This document shows, piece by piece, positions 16,512 through 25,379 of a DNA stretch of 64,000 nt. Within the stretch, counting starts at the first letter, position 1; every line of letters begins with the position of its first letter. The stretch is from an uncultured Dorea sp. (lineage in GTDB: Bacteria > Bacillota > Clostridia > Lachnospirales > Lachnospiraceae). The stretch is from contig CAJUTH010000007.1 of assembly GCA_910589275.1 (NCBI GenBank), forward strand, positions 1-64,000, given 5' to 3'. A model generated the notes under the pieces. The model searched no databases. It saw only the letters and a list, made by a program, of their open reading frames with translations, and had not been told where the DNA came from. Position numbers and translations under genes: made by a program.

Positions 16512-17434
16512 TGAGGAGGCGAGGCGGCTCAGAGAGGATATCGGGGAGATCGTCTGGCAGTTTGAAGACAGGAATGCCGGGGAAGTACAGGGAGGAGATC
16601 CTGCGCGCGCTGGAGGAACTGGCAGAGTCTACAGAGGATGCCGCGTTACAGAAGCAGATCCGGGAGCGGATTGATTACGAAGAGGAGAAGCTGCGGAAAT
16701 TTAAGGATAATTCTTCCGGCAGATATGTGTATGTGACTGAGGATGAGGATAGATCCGGCTGCGGATTTTTTGCGGGATATGATTTTGCATATGAATACCT
16801 TCTCAAGTATATGAAGGAGCATGAGGCGGCCGGTTCCATAAAAAAACAGTTGGTGATAAGGGAACAAAGCGATTTGAGGGTCAGGAGCCAGGAACGGTGG
16901 AATCCAAACCTGTTTCCGGAATTGGAGGAGGAAAAATATACGGATTATGAGGGTTTATGTGAAGCGGAAATTGATTTTGACACAGAGGGGCGCATGAGAC
17001 ATATCTGGTCTGGTGAAATGAGCGGCGAGGAGGAAAAACGGGTGGATGCGTTCAGGACAGACCGGTTCGAGAGACAATTTATCAGGATTCCTTTTGCAGG
17101 CCGGAGGGGAGTAGTAGTGAAAGATATCACGGACGGAACCTTTGGCGTATTGGCAGAAAATACAAAGGACTGGGATACCTATATGCAGGAGATAGAAGAC
17201 AAGGAGTTATATGTGGATTTTTCGGATGTTCAGGTGAAGGTCTATTTCTTAAATCAGCATGGGATATGGGTACATGAACATATCAATCCCATGTACCTGG
17301 AGCTAGGAGATTATCCTGTCAGGGACGATGAAAAGGCCGCTGGGTTGACCGGGCTGAAACAATTTATGATATTATGGTATGACAGATATAAAATGCAAGG
17401 AAATGTAAGAAAGGAAAGAAGGTGCCATAAATGA
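16511..17434 (+). CDS. Uncharacterised island protein
   Basis: 307 residues from an ATG that overlaps the phosphoesterase stop. The N-terminal ~70 residues are charged and probably helical or coiled. After residue 75 comes a block (YVYVTEDED, GCGFFAGYDFAYEYLLKYM) typical of a globular alpha/beta domain, followed by RIPFAGRRGVVVKD. No catalytic motif or membrane segment is recognised. It overlaps the next gene by 4 bp (ATGA), so the two are probably translated together. Function cannot be stated. Confidence 0.6.
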   Translation: MRRRGGSERISGRSSGSLKTGMPGKYREEILRALEELAESTEDAALQKQIRERIDYEEEKLRKFKDNSSGRYVYVTEDEDRSGCGFFAGYDFAYEYLLKYMKEHEAAGSIKKQLVIREQSDLRVRSQERWNPNLFPELEEEKYTDYEGLCEAEIDFDTEGRMRHIWSGEMSGEEEKRVDAFRTDRFERQFIRIPFAGRRGVVVKDITDGTFGVLAENTKDWDTYMQEIEDKELYVDFSDVQVKVYFLNQHGIWVHEHINPMYLELGDYPVRDDEKAAGLTGLKQFMILWYDRYKMQGNVRKERRCHK

Positions 17435-18462
17435 AAGATAAATATGCCGCTGATGCGGCTGCTATGCAAAGGAAGACTGAAAGCCTGCCGCCCCAGGACG
17501 TGGAATTTGTGGCGGAATGTAAGGAAACCGGAGAACGGGTAGCATTTACCATGGCAGATCTGTATGGCTGGGATGACGAGACAGTTTACCTGGATATTTC
17601 CATTTATGGGAAACGTCTCAAGAATGTAAATTGGGCGATTATATATCGGGACGATTTTGCCCGGCGGCTGAACCCAAACTATCGGATCCATTTCCGCACG
17701 GAGCAGGAAGGCGATCTGATAGAACCGCTAAAGCTGCTGTCTATAAAGCAATATCCGCAGTATCGGTTCCGCGCAGAGTTTAATAACCATATTATCCGCA
17801 CAGGCAGCTTGTGTAATGGTCTGTACAGAGACGGTGAAGAAAGGGAAGGACTGCCCTTTGGGGAGGATGAATTTGAGCTTGCCAAGATGACGCCAAGGGG
17901 ATTAAAGGTGCGGAACGATATTCTGGTATCCGCGAAATATTTATGGCGGATGTCCGAGGTGTACGTACATTACGGGTGCAGCGCCAAGGATTTCCACCCT
18001 GATAAGTTTAAAAGGATAAAGAACATCCCTTTTTCAGCGAAGCCTGCCGGAGGTTTCTGGGCGAGCCCGGCAGGAGGCCGGGGGAGTCATCCCTTTGGCT
18101 GGGAAGACTTCTGCCGCAGGGATGGGTACCGGCCGCGCGCAGGCTTGGATCATAAGTTTTTCTTCTGCTTGGATGCAGGAGCGTGGATTTTTAGGATAGA
18201 GGGGAGGAAGGATTTTGATCTGCTTCCCAAAATCAGGGATGGAAACGGCATGTTTACAAGGGAAGCTGAATTTGTAGATTTTGAGGAATGCTTTCGCAGA
18301 GGAGTAGATGCCATTATATATTCCTACAGTGCCCTGCATAGCTGGGGGAAAGATATGGAAGATGAAATGGATAGGAATATGCTGGGCTGGGACTGCGATT
18401 CGATTCTTATTCTGAATCCGGATATTATCCTGCGGGATAGCTTCATGGAAGCGGATGTATAG
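17431..18462 (+). CDS. Uncharacterised protein with a possible ADP-ribosyltransferase-like C-terminal half
   Basis: 343 residues. The N-terminal half (about 1-165) is of unknown fold. The C-terminal half has VYVHYG, then KPAGGFWASPAGG, then WEDFCRRDG, and finally WDCDSILILNPDIIL. That order (a strand with HYG, a strand with WxS, a final strand reaching an acidic/NP motif) recalls small ADP-ribosyltransferase-fold domains, including tRNA 2'-phosphotransferase relatives. This is a weak, pattern-level similarity, and the acidic catalytic residue is not certain. If right, it would modify RNA or protein or process RNA phosphates. It is coupled by ATGA overlap to the preceding gene and ends where a truncated unrelated gene begins. 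Confidence 0.5.
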   Translation: MKDKYAADAAAMQRKTESLPPQDVEFVAECKETGERVAFTMADLYGWDDETVYLDISIYGKRLKNVNWAIIYRDDFARRLNPNYRIHFRTEQEGDLIEPLKLLSIKQYPQYRFRAEFNNHIIRTGSLCNGLYRDGEEREGLPFGEDEFELAKMTPRGLKVRNDILVSAKYLWRMSEVYVHYGCSAKDFHPDKFKRIKNIPFSAKPAGGFWASPAGGRGSHPFGWEDFCRRDGYRPRAGLDHKFFFCLDAGAWIFRIEGRKDFDLLPKIRDGNGMFTREAEFVDFEECFRRGVDAIIYSYSALHSWGKDMEDEMDRNMLGWDCDSILILNPDIILRDSFMEADV

Positions 18463-19378
18463 ATGGAAAAGGGCACAAGAAGGGAAAAGTTTTAATGAAA
18501 GGACAGATGTGATTACTGAATTTCGGGGCCGGGGAGATGAAGTTCATATGTATCCCTTAAGTTTTGCTGAATTTATGTCTGTTTATTCCGGGACGAAACA
18601 GGATGGCTGGAACGAATATATGCTTTATGGTGGATTGCCTCCTGTCATGAACATTTCGAGTCCGGAGGAAAAGATTAATTTTTTGAAGCTGCTGTTCGAG
18701 GAAACCTATATATCGGATATTGTAGGCAGACATAATGTACGCAACCGGGCAGAATTGGAGGAACTTCTCAACATCCTCTCATCAGCTATCGGCTCACTTA
18801 CAAATCCGACAAAGTTATCGGCTGCCTTCAAGAGTGTTAAGCAGAAAACCATTAGTAACGCAACCATTAAAAGGTATATCGAGTATCTTTGCGATTCCTT
18901 CCTGATTGACAGCGCCGTCCGATATGACATTAAGGGGAAGAAGTATATCGACACACCGGTCAAATATTACTTTACTGATTTGGGGTTACGCAATGCCCGT
19001 CTCAATTTCCGTCAATTAGAAGGAACGTATGCTATGGAGAATATTATCTTCAATGAGTTGAAGATACGGGGTTTCAACGTGGATGTGGGAGTCATTACTT
19101 TGAATAAAACCAATGAGAAAGGCCACGGAATCCGCAAACAGTTGGAAATTGATTTCGTTTGCAATAGAGGTTTTAAGCGTTATTATATCCAGTCAGCCTA
19201 TGCAATTCCAGATCAGGCTAAGATGGAACAGGAGCAGCGTTCCCTGATGCTGACCGGTGATTTTTTCAAGAAGATTATCATTACGAAAGACGCGCCTGCG
19301 CCGTATTACAACGACGATGGGGTGCTGGTTATGAGCGTTTATGATTTTCTGCTGGAGGAGGGGAGCTTGGATATTTGA
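18455..19378 (+). pseudogene. 5'-truncated AAA (AAA_14)/DUF4143 ATPase remnant
   Basis: 307 codons remain. From about 18500 the product is a normal C-terminal part of the AAA_14-DUF4143 family (DVITEFRGRGDEVHMYPLSFAEF, then the DUF4143 region with LLNILSSAIGSLTNPTKLS and YYFTDLGLRNARLNF). The family's N-terminal ~130 residues, with Walker A and B, are missing. The first ~15 codons do not belong to the family and overlap the preceding gene's stop. This looks like a recombination or insertion junction that cut the gene at the right edge of the island. No ribosome-binding site is apparent. Confidence 0.8.
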
Positions 19379-19571
19379 TCGATGTCAATACAGAAAGTGA
19401 TCAGATAACAGCGGGATGATTTATCGCATTGGGCAAGGACAAGGAGGACGGCACGAAAAATAGGAGCAGTCCCAAAGAACTGACCCTAAAAGATATTTGC
19501 AATACGCTGCTTCTCTAGTGTATACCATATTTTTATATGATCAGCAGAGTTAGAGTTAAAGGCGGGCGGCG

Positions 19572-19589
19572 TTAATAGTATACTATTAA
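19572..19589. repeat. Perfect 18-bp palindrome
   Basis: TTAATAGTATACTATTAA reads identically on both strands. It could be an operator or a recombination site left from an element. No gene with a fitting regulator is adjacent. Confidence 0.5.
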
Positions 19590-19951
19590 GTCGGTCTGCC
19601 TCGCGAGCAGTTCAAAGTGGGCAAACAGTAAAGCCATGTGCGCGGTTCTCTGTGCTGCGTCGGGCATTATTACAATTCTCACATGGGAGGGCTGGATATC
19701 GCTGCTCCCATTCGGGGGGGACGATTGCTTCTACGGTTGGCGGTTTTTCCCATAATCCGCGGACAATCCGCATGGCGGGAATGTTCTTTAATTCCCCGCC
19801 GACATACTGGCCGGCATCCGGTCTCTGATGGGACAAAAAATGTATATATTGGGAACCGGGGGTACTGTTCTTATAATAACATGGCGCATGTCATAGAAAA
19901 CCAGCAGTACTTCCTCTTCCGTAAGGATGATCACTTATAACCTCATAGAAA

Positions 19952-19989
19952 GGATGACTGGAAATTAAGCTGCCGGTCATTCTTTTTTT
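19952..19989 (+). terminator. Terminator-like hairpin upstream of sigma gene
   Basis: GGATGACTGG pairs (with G-U/mismatch) to CCGGTCATTC, followed by seven T. No called gene precedes it closely. It may end a lost gene. Confidence 0.6.
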
Positions 19990-20051
19990 GCAGGCTGCTG
20001 GTATCCCCTTATTTAATTTGGGGAAAAGAATTATAATATTTTTAAATTGTC

Positions 20052-20077
20052 TGTAACGAAATAACAGGACAGGAGTC
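20052..20077 (+). promoter_or_regulatory. Candidate ECF-type promoter
   Basis: TGTAAC (20052-20057) and GTCT (20074-20077) with a 16-bp spacer resemble the AAC / CGTC-like boxes of autoregulated ECF sigma factors. It lies 109 bp before the sigma gene. Confidence 0.45.
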
Positions 20078-20185
20078 TTATTAATATAAAACAGAAGGAG
20101 ACAGGATGGCATGGAAGGGGAAAGCCGGCGTTTGCCGACTGTTTTAAAATTTTCTTTCTCAGAGAGCTGAAAGGGGGCGGGATGC

Positions 20186-20689
20186 ATGAATTTTGAGGAT
20201 ATATATAAGCGGTATTACAAGGATGTCTACTACTTCCTATTGTCTCTGAGCAGCAGTCCGGAGCTTTCAGAAGAGCTTACGCAGGAGACATTTTATAGGG
20301 CGCTGGGGAGTATAGGCAGGTTCAAGGGTGAATGCCAGATACAGTCGTGGCTCTGCCAGATTGGGAAAAATGCATATCTGTCATGGGTAAAAAAGCAAAA
20401 GCATCTCGCCGGCAGCGGGCTGCGGGAAGAGCTTTCAGGCGAAGAAAAGAATGAGGGGAGGGAAGACAGTCCGGAGAAGCTTTTTATCCGCAAAGAGGAG
20501 ACATTATCAATTTATAAGGTACTGCATCTGCTTAAGGAGCCTTATAAAGAAGTATTTACCTTGAGGATACTGGGAGAATTATCCTACAAAGAGATTGGCG
20601 AAATATTCGGAAAAGGAGAAGGGTGGGCCAGAGTGATCTGCCACCGGGCAAAATTAAAGATTCAAGAAATGATAAAGGAGGTGCCTTAA
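20186..20689 (+). CDS. ECF-family RNA polymerase sigma factor
   Basis: 167 residues. Region 2 (FEDIYKRYYKDVYYFLLSL, then EELTQETFYRAL and FKGECQIQSWLCQIGKNAYL) and region 4 (EVFTLRILGELSYKEIGEIF, GWARVICHRAKLKIQ) are complete. The gene begins with AAGGGGG eight bases before the ATG. The stop is directly followed by the ATG of the anti-sigma gene. It would direct RNA polymerase to stress or envelope promoters when released. The regulon is not visible, apart from a possible autoregulated promoter upstream. Confidence 0.93.
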   Translation: MNFEDIYKRYYKDVYYFLLSLSSSPELSEELTQETFYRALGSIGRFKGECQIQSWLCQIGKNAYLSWVKKQKHLAGSGLREELSGEEKNEGREDSPEKLFIRKEETLSIYKVLHLLKEPYKEVFTLRILGELSYKEIGEIFGKGEGWARVICHRAKLKIQEMIKEVP

Positions 20690-21613
20690 ATGAAGAAGGA
20701 GTGTGCGATTGTACAGGATCTTTTGGTTCTTTATGAAGATGATGTACTGAAGGAAGAGAGCAGGGAGATGGTAGAGGAGCATATCCGGGGATGTGAGGAC
20801 TGTATGCAGGTATATGAGAACGCAAGCAAAGAGCTTCCGCGGATAGAAGAGGTGCCGGAGCCTTCCGAGAAAGAGAAGGAAGAAGCGGCGGATCAGGTTA
20901 TGAAGAAAGCGGCCAGGAAGATTACTGGTAAAACAGTAGGCGCTTTGCTGCTGGCAGTCTTGATTGTGTCTATAGCGGTAGTTTTAGGAAATAATATCTG
21001 TGACCGCATAACAGAGACATTCTGGGGCCTTTCTGGTGTGTTCACACTGTCAACAAAGGATGTTTCCGTAAAAGATCTTTATGTGCTGAAGAACGGGGAT
21101 CTTTACTGCAGGATGGAATCAGAGAAGGGAATCGGTATATCGCAGGTTGCAGACTGGGTAACGCCGGAAGGGAAAATGCTTGAGAGCACAGACGACGCGG
21201 TGAAGGAGATACGGTTTCGCGGGCAAATGCCATGGGAGTGGGAGCCGGCGAATCCGGGATTCAAGCAGAATTTTTTTATTTTTACGCTTAGCCGTACCGG
21301 AGTGAATGAGGAAGGGACGGAGATTATTCAGAATTGTAAGGAAATCAGTTTTTATGGAAAGACGAAGAAAGATAAGCTGATGATCTGGGAAAAAGGGCAG
21401 AAGGTAAAGGAAGCGCCGGAAGAGATAGAAAAAGAAGCGGTCAGGATGTATATTGAAAATGGAGAGTATGTAAAAGCCCTCTGGGAATGCAAGGAAATGG
21501 GATGGAAGGATTATGAGAAGATCTTTGAAACGGCGGGTATCAGAGCCGGCGGCAGAACCTATATGGAAGACGTTGCATTTGAAGAAGGCGGAACGTCGGT
21601 GGTGAAGTGGTAA
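20690..21613 (+). CDS. Membrane anti-sigma factor with zinc-finger (ZAS-like) domain
   Basis: 307 residues. The N-terminal HxxxCxxC-type motif is HIRGCEDC (residues 30-37), with an upstream C5, as in anti-sigma zf-HC2 domains. A single membrane segment lies near residues 84-103 (GALLLAVLIVSIAVVLG). The remaining ~200 residues would be extracytoplasmic, of unknown fold, and could sense a signal. The ATG abuts the sigma gene's TAA, the usual sigma/anti-sigma arrangement. The dispersed repeat copy B follows. Confidence 0.88.
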   Translation: MKKECAIVQDLLVLYEDDVLKEESREMVEEHIRGCEDCMQVYENASKELPRIEEVPEPSEKEKEEAADQVMKKAARKITGKTVGALLLAVLIVSIAVVLGNNICDRITETFWGLSGVFTLSTKDVSVKDLYVLKNGDLYCRMESEKGIGISQVADWVTPEGKMLESTDDAVKEIRFRGQMPWEWEPANPGFKQNFFIFTLSRTGVNEEGTEIIQNCKEISFYGKTKKDKLMIWEKGQKVKEAPEEIEKEAVRMYIENGEYVKALWECKEMGWKDYEKIFETAGIRAGGRTYMEDVAFEEGGTSVVKW

Positions 21614-21640
21614 ACAGTGAGGCTGAAGGATGAACTGATA

Positions 21641-21680
21641 GTTACTGTTCACACAGTACTTTGCATTCAATGCAAAGATT
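21641..21680 (+). repeat. Dispersed palindromic repeat, copy B
   Basis: GTTACTGTTCACACA followed by GTACTTTGCA / TGCAAAGATT arms with a 5-base loop. It lies between the anti-sigma gene and the Ter-operon promoter. Confidence 0.75.
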
Positions 21681-21684
21681 TTGT

Positions 21685-21713
21685 TTGAAGTTGAGCGCAA
21701 TCCTTGGTATACT
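21685..21713 (+). promoter_or_regulatory. SigA-type promoter of the Ter biosynthetic operon
   Basis: TTGAAG (21685-21690), 17-bp spacer, TATACT (21708-21713). Transcription would start near 21720, so a longer reading frame opening at 21704 cannot be the translated form. Confidence 0.7.
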
Positions 21714-21823
21714 ACTGTAAACGTATTTCATATAGACGACGCCGCTGTACAGCCGGCAGCTTAAGCGTGATGCAGATTCTGCAGAGATACGAAAAAACCA
21801 GATGGAAAGAACAGGTTAGATAT

Positions 21824-22990
21824 ATGTATATAGAAAAAGAGCTTGTATCTGTAGGGAAGAGGGAGAATAACAGGAAGAGGAACTATCTTGTGGTGAATCC
21901 CCTGCAGGGGAAGCATATCCCGGTCCGGCCTGGGAAGGCATTGGAGTTATTTGATGTGCTGGCCGGGATCGTTAAGGATGCGTATAACAAAGAGAGGCTG
22001 CTAGTGATTGGCTTTGCGGAGACAGCTACTGCCATAGGAGCGGAGGTTGCAATCCGGCTGGGGGAAAGATATATTCAGACGACAAGGGAAGAGATCCCAC
22101 AGGCAGAATATATCTATTTCTCCGAAGCCCACAGCCATGCCACAGAGCAGAAGCTGGTGAAGAAGGCGGTTGACAGAGCCATTGGTGAAGTCGACCGCAT
22201 TGTCTTTGTAGAGGATGAGGTTACAACGGGGAATACCATTCTCAGTATCGTTGGCAGACTGGAAGAAATGTATGGCCGAAATATAAAGTTTGCGGTCGCG
22301 TCTATCCTGAATGGGATGACGAAAGAGCATATGAGAGTTTATGAGGAGAAGGGGATTCGATGCCATTATATCCTCAAGACCAGCCATAAGGATTATGGAA
22401 GAATCGCCGATCAGTTTGCGGAGAACGGAAGCTATGAGGCGTGTGATGCAAGCTGCAGGCATGAGATTGACGAAGTCAGATTTACAGGCTGGATGGATAC
22501 AAGAAAAATGGTGGATTCAGGGATATACCTGAGGAGCTGCGAGACGCTGTGGAAGGATATGGAGTCTGTATTTCATTTTGAGAAGGGCGGACGGATACTT
22601 GTGGTTGGGACAGAGGAGTTTATGTATCCGGCGCTGTTCATAGCGGGATGTATAGAGAAGCTTGGGTGTGAGGTGTGGTGCCATTCGACCACGCGGAGTC
22701 CGATTGCAGTCTCGGCGGAAGCAGGATACCCGCTGCGGACAAGATATGAGCTCATAAGTATGTATGACCCCGGCCGGGTCACGTATATCTATGATATCGG
22801 CAGTTATGACCGGGTTTTTGTGATTACGGACGCCCAGACGCCGGGGAGCGCCGGGGAGGCGGGACGCGGCCAAAGCGCTAGGAGTACGAAGGATGCAGGG
22901 GATGCCAAAAGCGCCGGGGAAAATTCCCTGGTCAATGCCTTGAAGAAGAAAAACAGTGAGATTCACTTAATCAGGTGGTGTTCATATTGA
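21824..22990 (+). CDS. Ter-associated phosphoribosyltransferase with TRSP domain
   Basis: 388 residues from the ATG at 21824; an ATG at 21770 is possible, but neither has a strong ribosome-binding site. The N-terminal domain is a type I phosphoribosyltransferase fold with the PRPP loop VFVEDEVTTGNTIL near residue 127. The C-terminal TRSP domain carries its name motif in STTRSPIAV, near residue 287. Family proteins belong to the biosynthetic module of Ter stress systems, proposed to make a nucleoside-like metabolite. A low-complexity A/G/S-rich insert sits near the C-terminus (about 345-370). The stop overlaps the next start (TTGA). Confidence 0.82.
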   Translation: MYIEKELVSVGKRENNRKRNYLVVNPLQGKHIPVRPGKALELFDVLAGIVKDAYNKERLLVIGFAETATAIGAEVAIRLGERYIQTTREEIPQAEYIYFSEAHSHATEQKLVKKAVDRAIGEVDRIVFVEDEVTTGNTILSIVGRLEEMYGRNIKFAVASILNGMTKEHMRVYEEKGIRCHYILKTSHKDYGRIADQFAENGSYEACDASCRHEIDEVRFTGWMDTRKMVDSGIYLRSCETLWKDMESVFHFEKGGRILVVGTEEFMYPALFIAGCIEKLGCEVWCHSTTRSPIAVSAEAGYPLRTRYELISMYDPGRVTYIYDIGSYDRVFVITDAQTPGSAGEAGRGQSARSTKDAGDAKSAGENSLVNALKKKNSEIHLIRWCSY

Positions 22991-24102
22991 GAAGTTCTTA
23001 CAGCGAGAAAGATGTGATCTTATTATTAAAGGATATAACGGGTCTTGTGAAACCGCAGGCCACAAAGGAGCGGGAGAAGCTGATTCAGTCCGGAAGACAT
23101 TACTGCGAGATGCTTCCTATCGAATATGTCCCTACGGACAGATATATGGAGATTTACAAAGAGGCGTTAAAGGTCTATGCGAAGCCGGTGGCACAGGCAG
23201 TAGGGCGTCTGTCGGATAAGATTATGGAGTCAAGAGGAGCGGATGTCGTGCTGGTATCTCTTGCCAGAGCGGGGATCCCCATCGGCATATTGATAAAGAG
23301 GTATCTGAAATTCAAGTATGACTTGGATGTTCCCCATTATTCTATTTCGATTATAAGAGATCGCGGAATCGATCATAATGCAATGCGCTTTCTGCTTAAG
23401 AATTATCGGGCCGGACAATTGTTGTTCGTAGACGGATGGGTAGGAAAAGGAGCGATCTTACGAGAACTTGGAAAGGCGGTCGGAGCGTATGAAGGTGTGT
23501 CGTCTGAGATTGCCGTTGCCTCGGATCCGGCCAATGTGACGGAGCTTTGCGGAACTCATGAGGATATCCTGATTCCAAGCTCCTGCCTAAACTGTACGGT
23601 ATCCGGCTTGGTGAGCCGGACATTTTTGCGGAGTGATATTATCGGGGAAAATGATTTTCATGGGGCGGTGTACTATGAGGAGCTTCAGGATGCTGATTTA
23701 TCCTATGGGTTTATTGAGGCTATTGAGAAAGAATTTACGTTATCGCCGGCCAGTCGGGAGAGAGAGCAGGATGGCTGTAGAAGAGATACAGGGGACTTCT
23801 CTTTCATGGATACGGATAGTTTGGAAATAAGTGTGAACAGCCGGGGGATAGACGAGGTGAGAGAGATCGCGGCAAGGTATCAGGTGGAAGATATCAACTT
23901 TATTAAGCCAGGGATCGGCGAAGCTACCCGTGTGCTCCTGAGGAGAGTTCCGTGGAAAATCCTGATTGATGAAAGATATAAAGACAGCCGTGAACTGAGC
24001 CACTTGGTAAGGCTTGCTTGTGAGAAGCAGGTTCCGGTTGAGTATTATCCCCTCAGGCATTATAAGTGCTGTGGGATTATCAAGAAGCTTGGTGATGTGT
24101 AA
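22987..24102 (+). CDS. StiP-like / second Ter PRTase with C-terminal PELOTA-type RNA-binding domain
   Basis: About 371 residues from the TTG at 22987, with AGGTGG eight bases upstream. The N-terminal domain has VSLARAGIPIGIL and a PRPP-loop-like LLFVDGWVGKGAI near residue 145, as in the family called StiP or PRTase. The C-terminal ~90 residues (LEISVNSRGIDEVREIA to KCCGIIKKLGDV) fit the PELOTA-like domain found in the same proteins. The role is in the Ter biosynthetic module next to the TRSP protein. Names for this family differ between databases, and enzymatic activity is not established from sequence. Confidence 0.75.
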   Translation: MRSSYSEKDVILLLKDITGLVKPQATKEREKLIQSGRHYCEMLPIEYVPTDRYMEIYKEALKVYAKPVAQAVGRLSDKIMESRGADVVLVSLARAGIPIGILIKRYLKFKYDLDVPHYSISIIRDRGIDHNAMRFLLKNYRAGQLLFVDGWVGKGAILRELGKAVGAYEGVSSEIAVASDPANVTELCGTHEDILIPSSCLNCTVSGLVSRTFLRSDIIGENDFHGAVYYEELQDADLSYGFIEAIEKEFTLSPASREREQDGCRRDTGDFSFMDTDSLEISVNSRGIDEVREIAARYQVEDINFIKPGIGEATRVLLRRVPWKILIDERYKDSRELSHLVRLACEKQVPVEYYPLRHYKCCGIIKKLGDV

Positions 24103-24159
24103 TTAGGATGTTTTGCTGCTTACGTTAGATTCTCTTTACGAATAGAAAGAAGGTTATGG

Positions 24160-24225
24160 GAAGAGACAGTCTCTTAAAGAATCCAGACTTTGGAAAAGCC
24201 TGGATTCTTAAGGGACTGCCTCTTC
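24160..24225. terminator. Long hairpin between convergent Ter genes
   Basis: Arms of about 27 bases with few mismatches (core CTTAA-GAATCCAG / CTGGATTC-TTAAG) and a short loop. It lies between the convergent PRTase and lyase genes, so it probably terminates both. Confidence 0.7.
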
Positions 24226-24300
24226 TCTACTTATTGGAGGTCAAAAATCGGTATTAACTGGCAGCCCCTTCATCCGGTCTTAGGAAAAGAAATACTATAA

Positions 24301-25260
24301 TCAAATTGTACCATAGCACTCTGCCATAAAACAGATTTTCCGCGCCCAGTTGAGGTGTGTCTTATATTCATCCATCCGTTCTCCGGTAAGGCTGCCTGAG
24401 ACGAAGGAAGCTTCTTTTGTGTCCCAGTTCAGGATATGAAGGGCGTCTTCGTAATTCTTTCGGGTGACTCTGTACTCGTCATTGACGATCGGAATCTGAT
24501 TTGGATGGATCACGGTCTTTCCGATAAATCCGCATAACCGGTCATCCCTTATTTCTTTTCTAAGTCCTTTCTCCCAATTATGGCCGGAATAATATTCCCA
24601 TACAGGACCAGAGATCACATAATCCATCCCATATACCGTAATGATATCCGCGAAGATATTTGCAATGGGAGTAATCTGGTGGATAGACTCATCAGATTCC
24701 CGCCGGAAACCAAATAGATGGGACAGATCATTGCCGCCTACCCGTATATTCAGTATCCATGGTTCTATAGAGGCTAGCTTCTCTTTTAAGGCATATAAGA
24801 TATCATAACGGGTACGAAGGTCTGCGATTGCAGGACTTTCGTAGATTGGCATGGCGTATTTTACCGAACCGGAACCGCCGTTTAGATCTGCAAGCTGTGC
24901 AAGATATGAGTCAGCATTGTCAGTTGAAAACTTAGGGATAATATATCCGGTTATGAGTTCATGGCTGTCCCCGAAACGGCGGGAAAGACGCTTGATTTGT
25001 TCCGGACTCCGTACTCGGATAAAGATCTTAGGCAGATAGAAGTCCGCACTCTGTCTGGAATGATAGATATCATGAATGGAAGAGACGAGCAGATTCTCAG
25101 CCTCTGCCACAAAATGATCATTTATCGTATCTTCCAGGCAGAGCGCTAAGGAGAAGCCCGTTCCGAATTTCTCTGAGCATATGGAATCCGCGATGGAGGT
25201 ATTGTCTGCCGGACAGTACAGAAGCGGCCCTACACTGTAATAAATTGCCTGATTGTTCAT
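24301..25260 (-). CDS. HpcH/HpaI-like C-C bond lyase of Ter module
   Basis: 319 residues of the TIM-barrel citrate-lyase-beta/HpcH-like superfamily in its Ter-associated form. Visible are ALCLEDTIND (acidic metal/CoA region), KIFIRVRSPEQI, IIPKFSTDN, RVGGNDLSHLFG and GFIGKTVIHPNQIPIV, the last being the usual lyase signature IHPxQ. Predicted to make or break a carbon-carbon bond in the metabolite built by this module. It is on the minus strand, facing the two PRTase genes and divergent from the YceG genes, so it breaks the operon. Confidence 0.82.
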   Translation of the reverse strand: MNNQAIYYSVGPLLYCPADNTSIADSICSEKFGTGFSLALCLEDTINDHFVAEAENLLVSSIHDIYHSRQSADFYLPKIFIRVRSPEQIKRLSRRFGDSHELITGYIIPKFSTDNADSYLAQLADLNGGSGSVKYAMPIYESPAIADLRTRYDILYALKEKLASIEPWILNIRVGGNDLSHLFGFRRESDESIHQITPIANIFADIITVYGMDYVISGPVWEYYSGHNWEKGLRKEIRDDRLCGFIGKTVIHPNQIPIVNDEYRVTRKNYEDALHILNWDTKEASFVSGSLTGERMDEYKTHLNWARKICFMAECYGTI

Positions 25261-25331
25261 ACTGATGAATGCTCCTTCAATTTAACTTCTACAAATATAA
25301 CATATCATCAGGAGAATTGGTAGATATATTT

Positions 25332-25360
25332 TTGACGTTGTGATAAGATAAATTTATATT
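25332..25360 (+). promoter_or_regulatory. SigA-type promoter for the protease-YceG-TelA run
   Basis: TTGACG (25332-25337), 17-bp spacer, TATATT (25355-25360). It overlaps an in-frame TTG at 25359, so the translated start is the ATG at 25380. Confidence 0.7.
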
Positions 25361-25379
25361 GTTTAAGTGGGTGAACAAG

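Larger units (their letters stand above)
19379..20185. other. 800-base interval without a supported gene
   Basis: Between the truncated ATPase and the sigma gene. It contains a perfect 18-bp palindrome (19572-19589), a terminator-like hairpin (19952-19989) and an ECF-type promoter (20052-20077). A 74-codon frame exists on the minus strand (19612-19836), with no recognisable motif and no ribosome-binding site. The interval looks like degraded accessory DNA at the island boundary. Confidence 0.5.

Noticed and set aside
8487..18462. Prophage containing a YonO-type polymerase
   Set aside because: No integrase, terminase, portal, capsid, tail or lysis gene is present, and the island genes are not phage-like apart from the polymerase family itself.
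19612..19836. 74-codon minus-strand frame in the gene-free interval
   Set aside because: No motif, no ribosome-binding site, no family resemblance. The interval looks degraded.
21704..21823. N-terminal extension of the TRSP phosphoribosyltransferase
   Set aside because: It begins upstream of the expected transcription start, and the peptide has no family resemblance.
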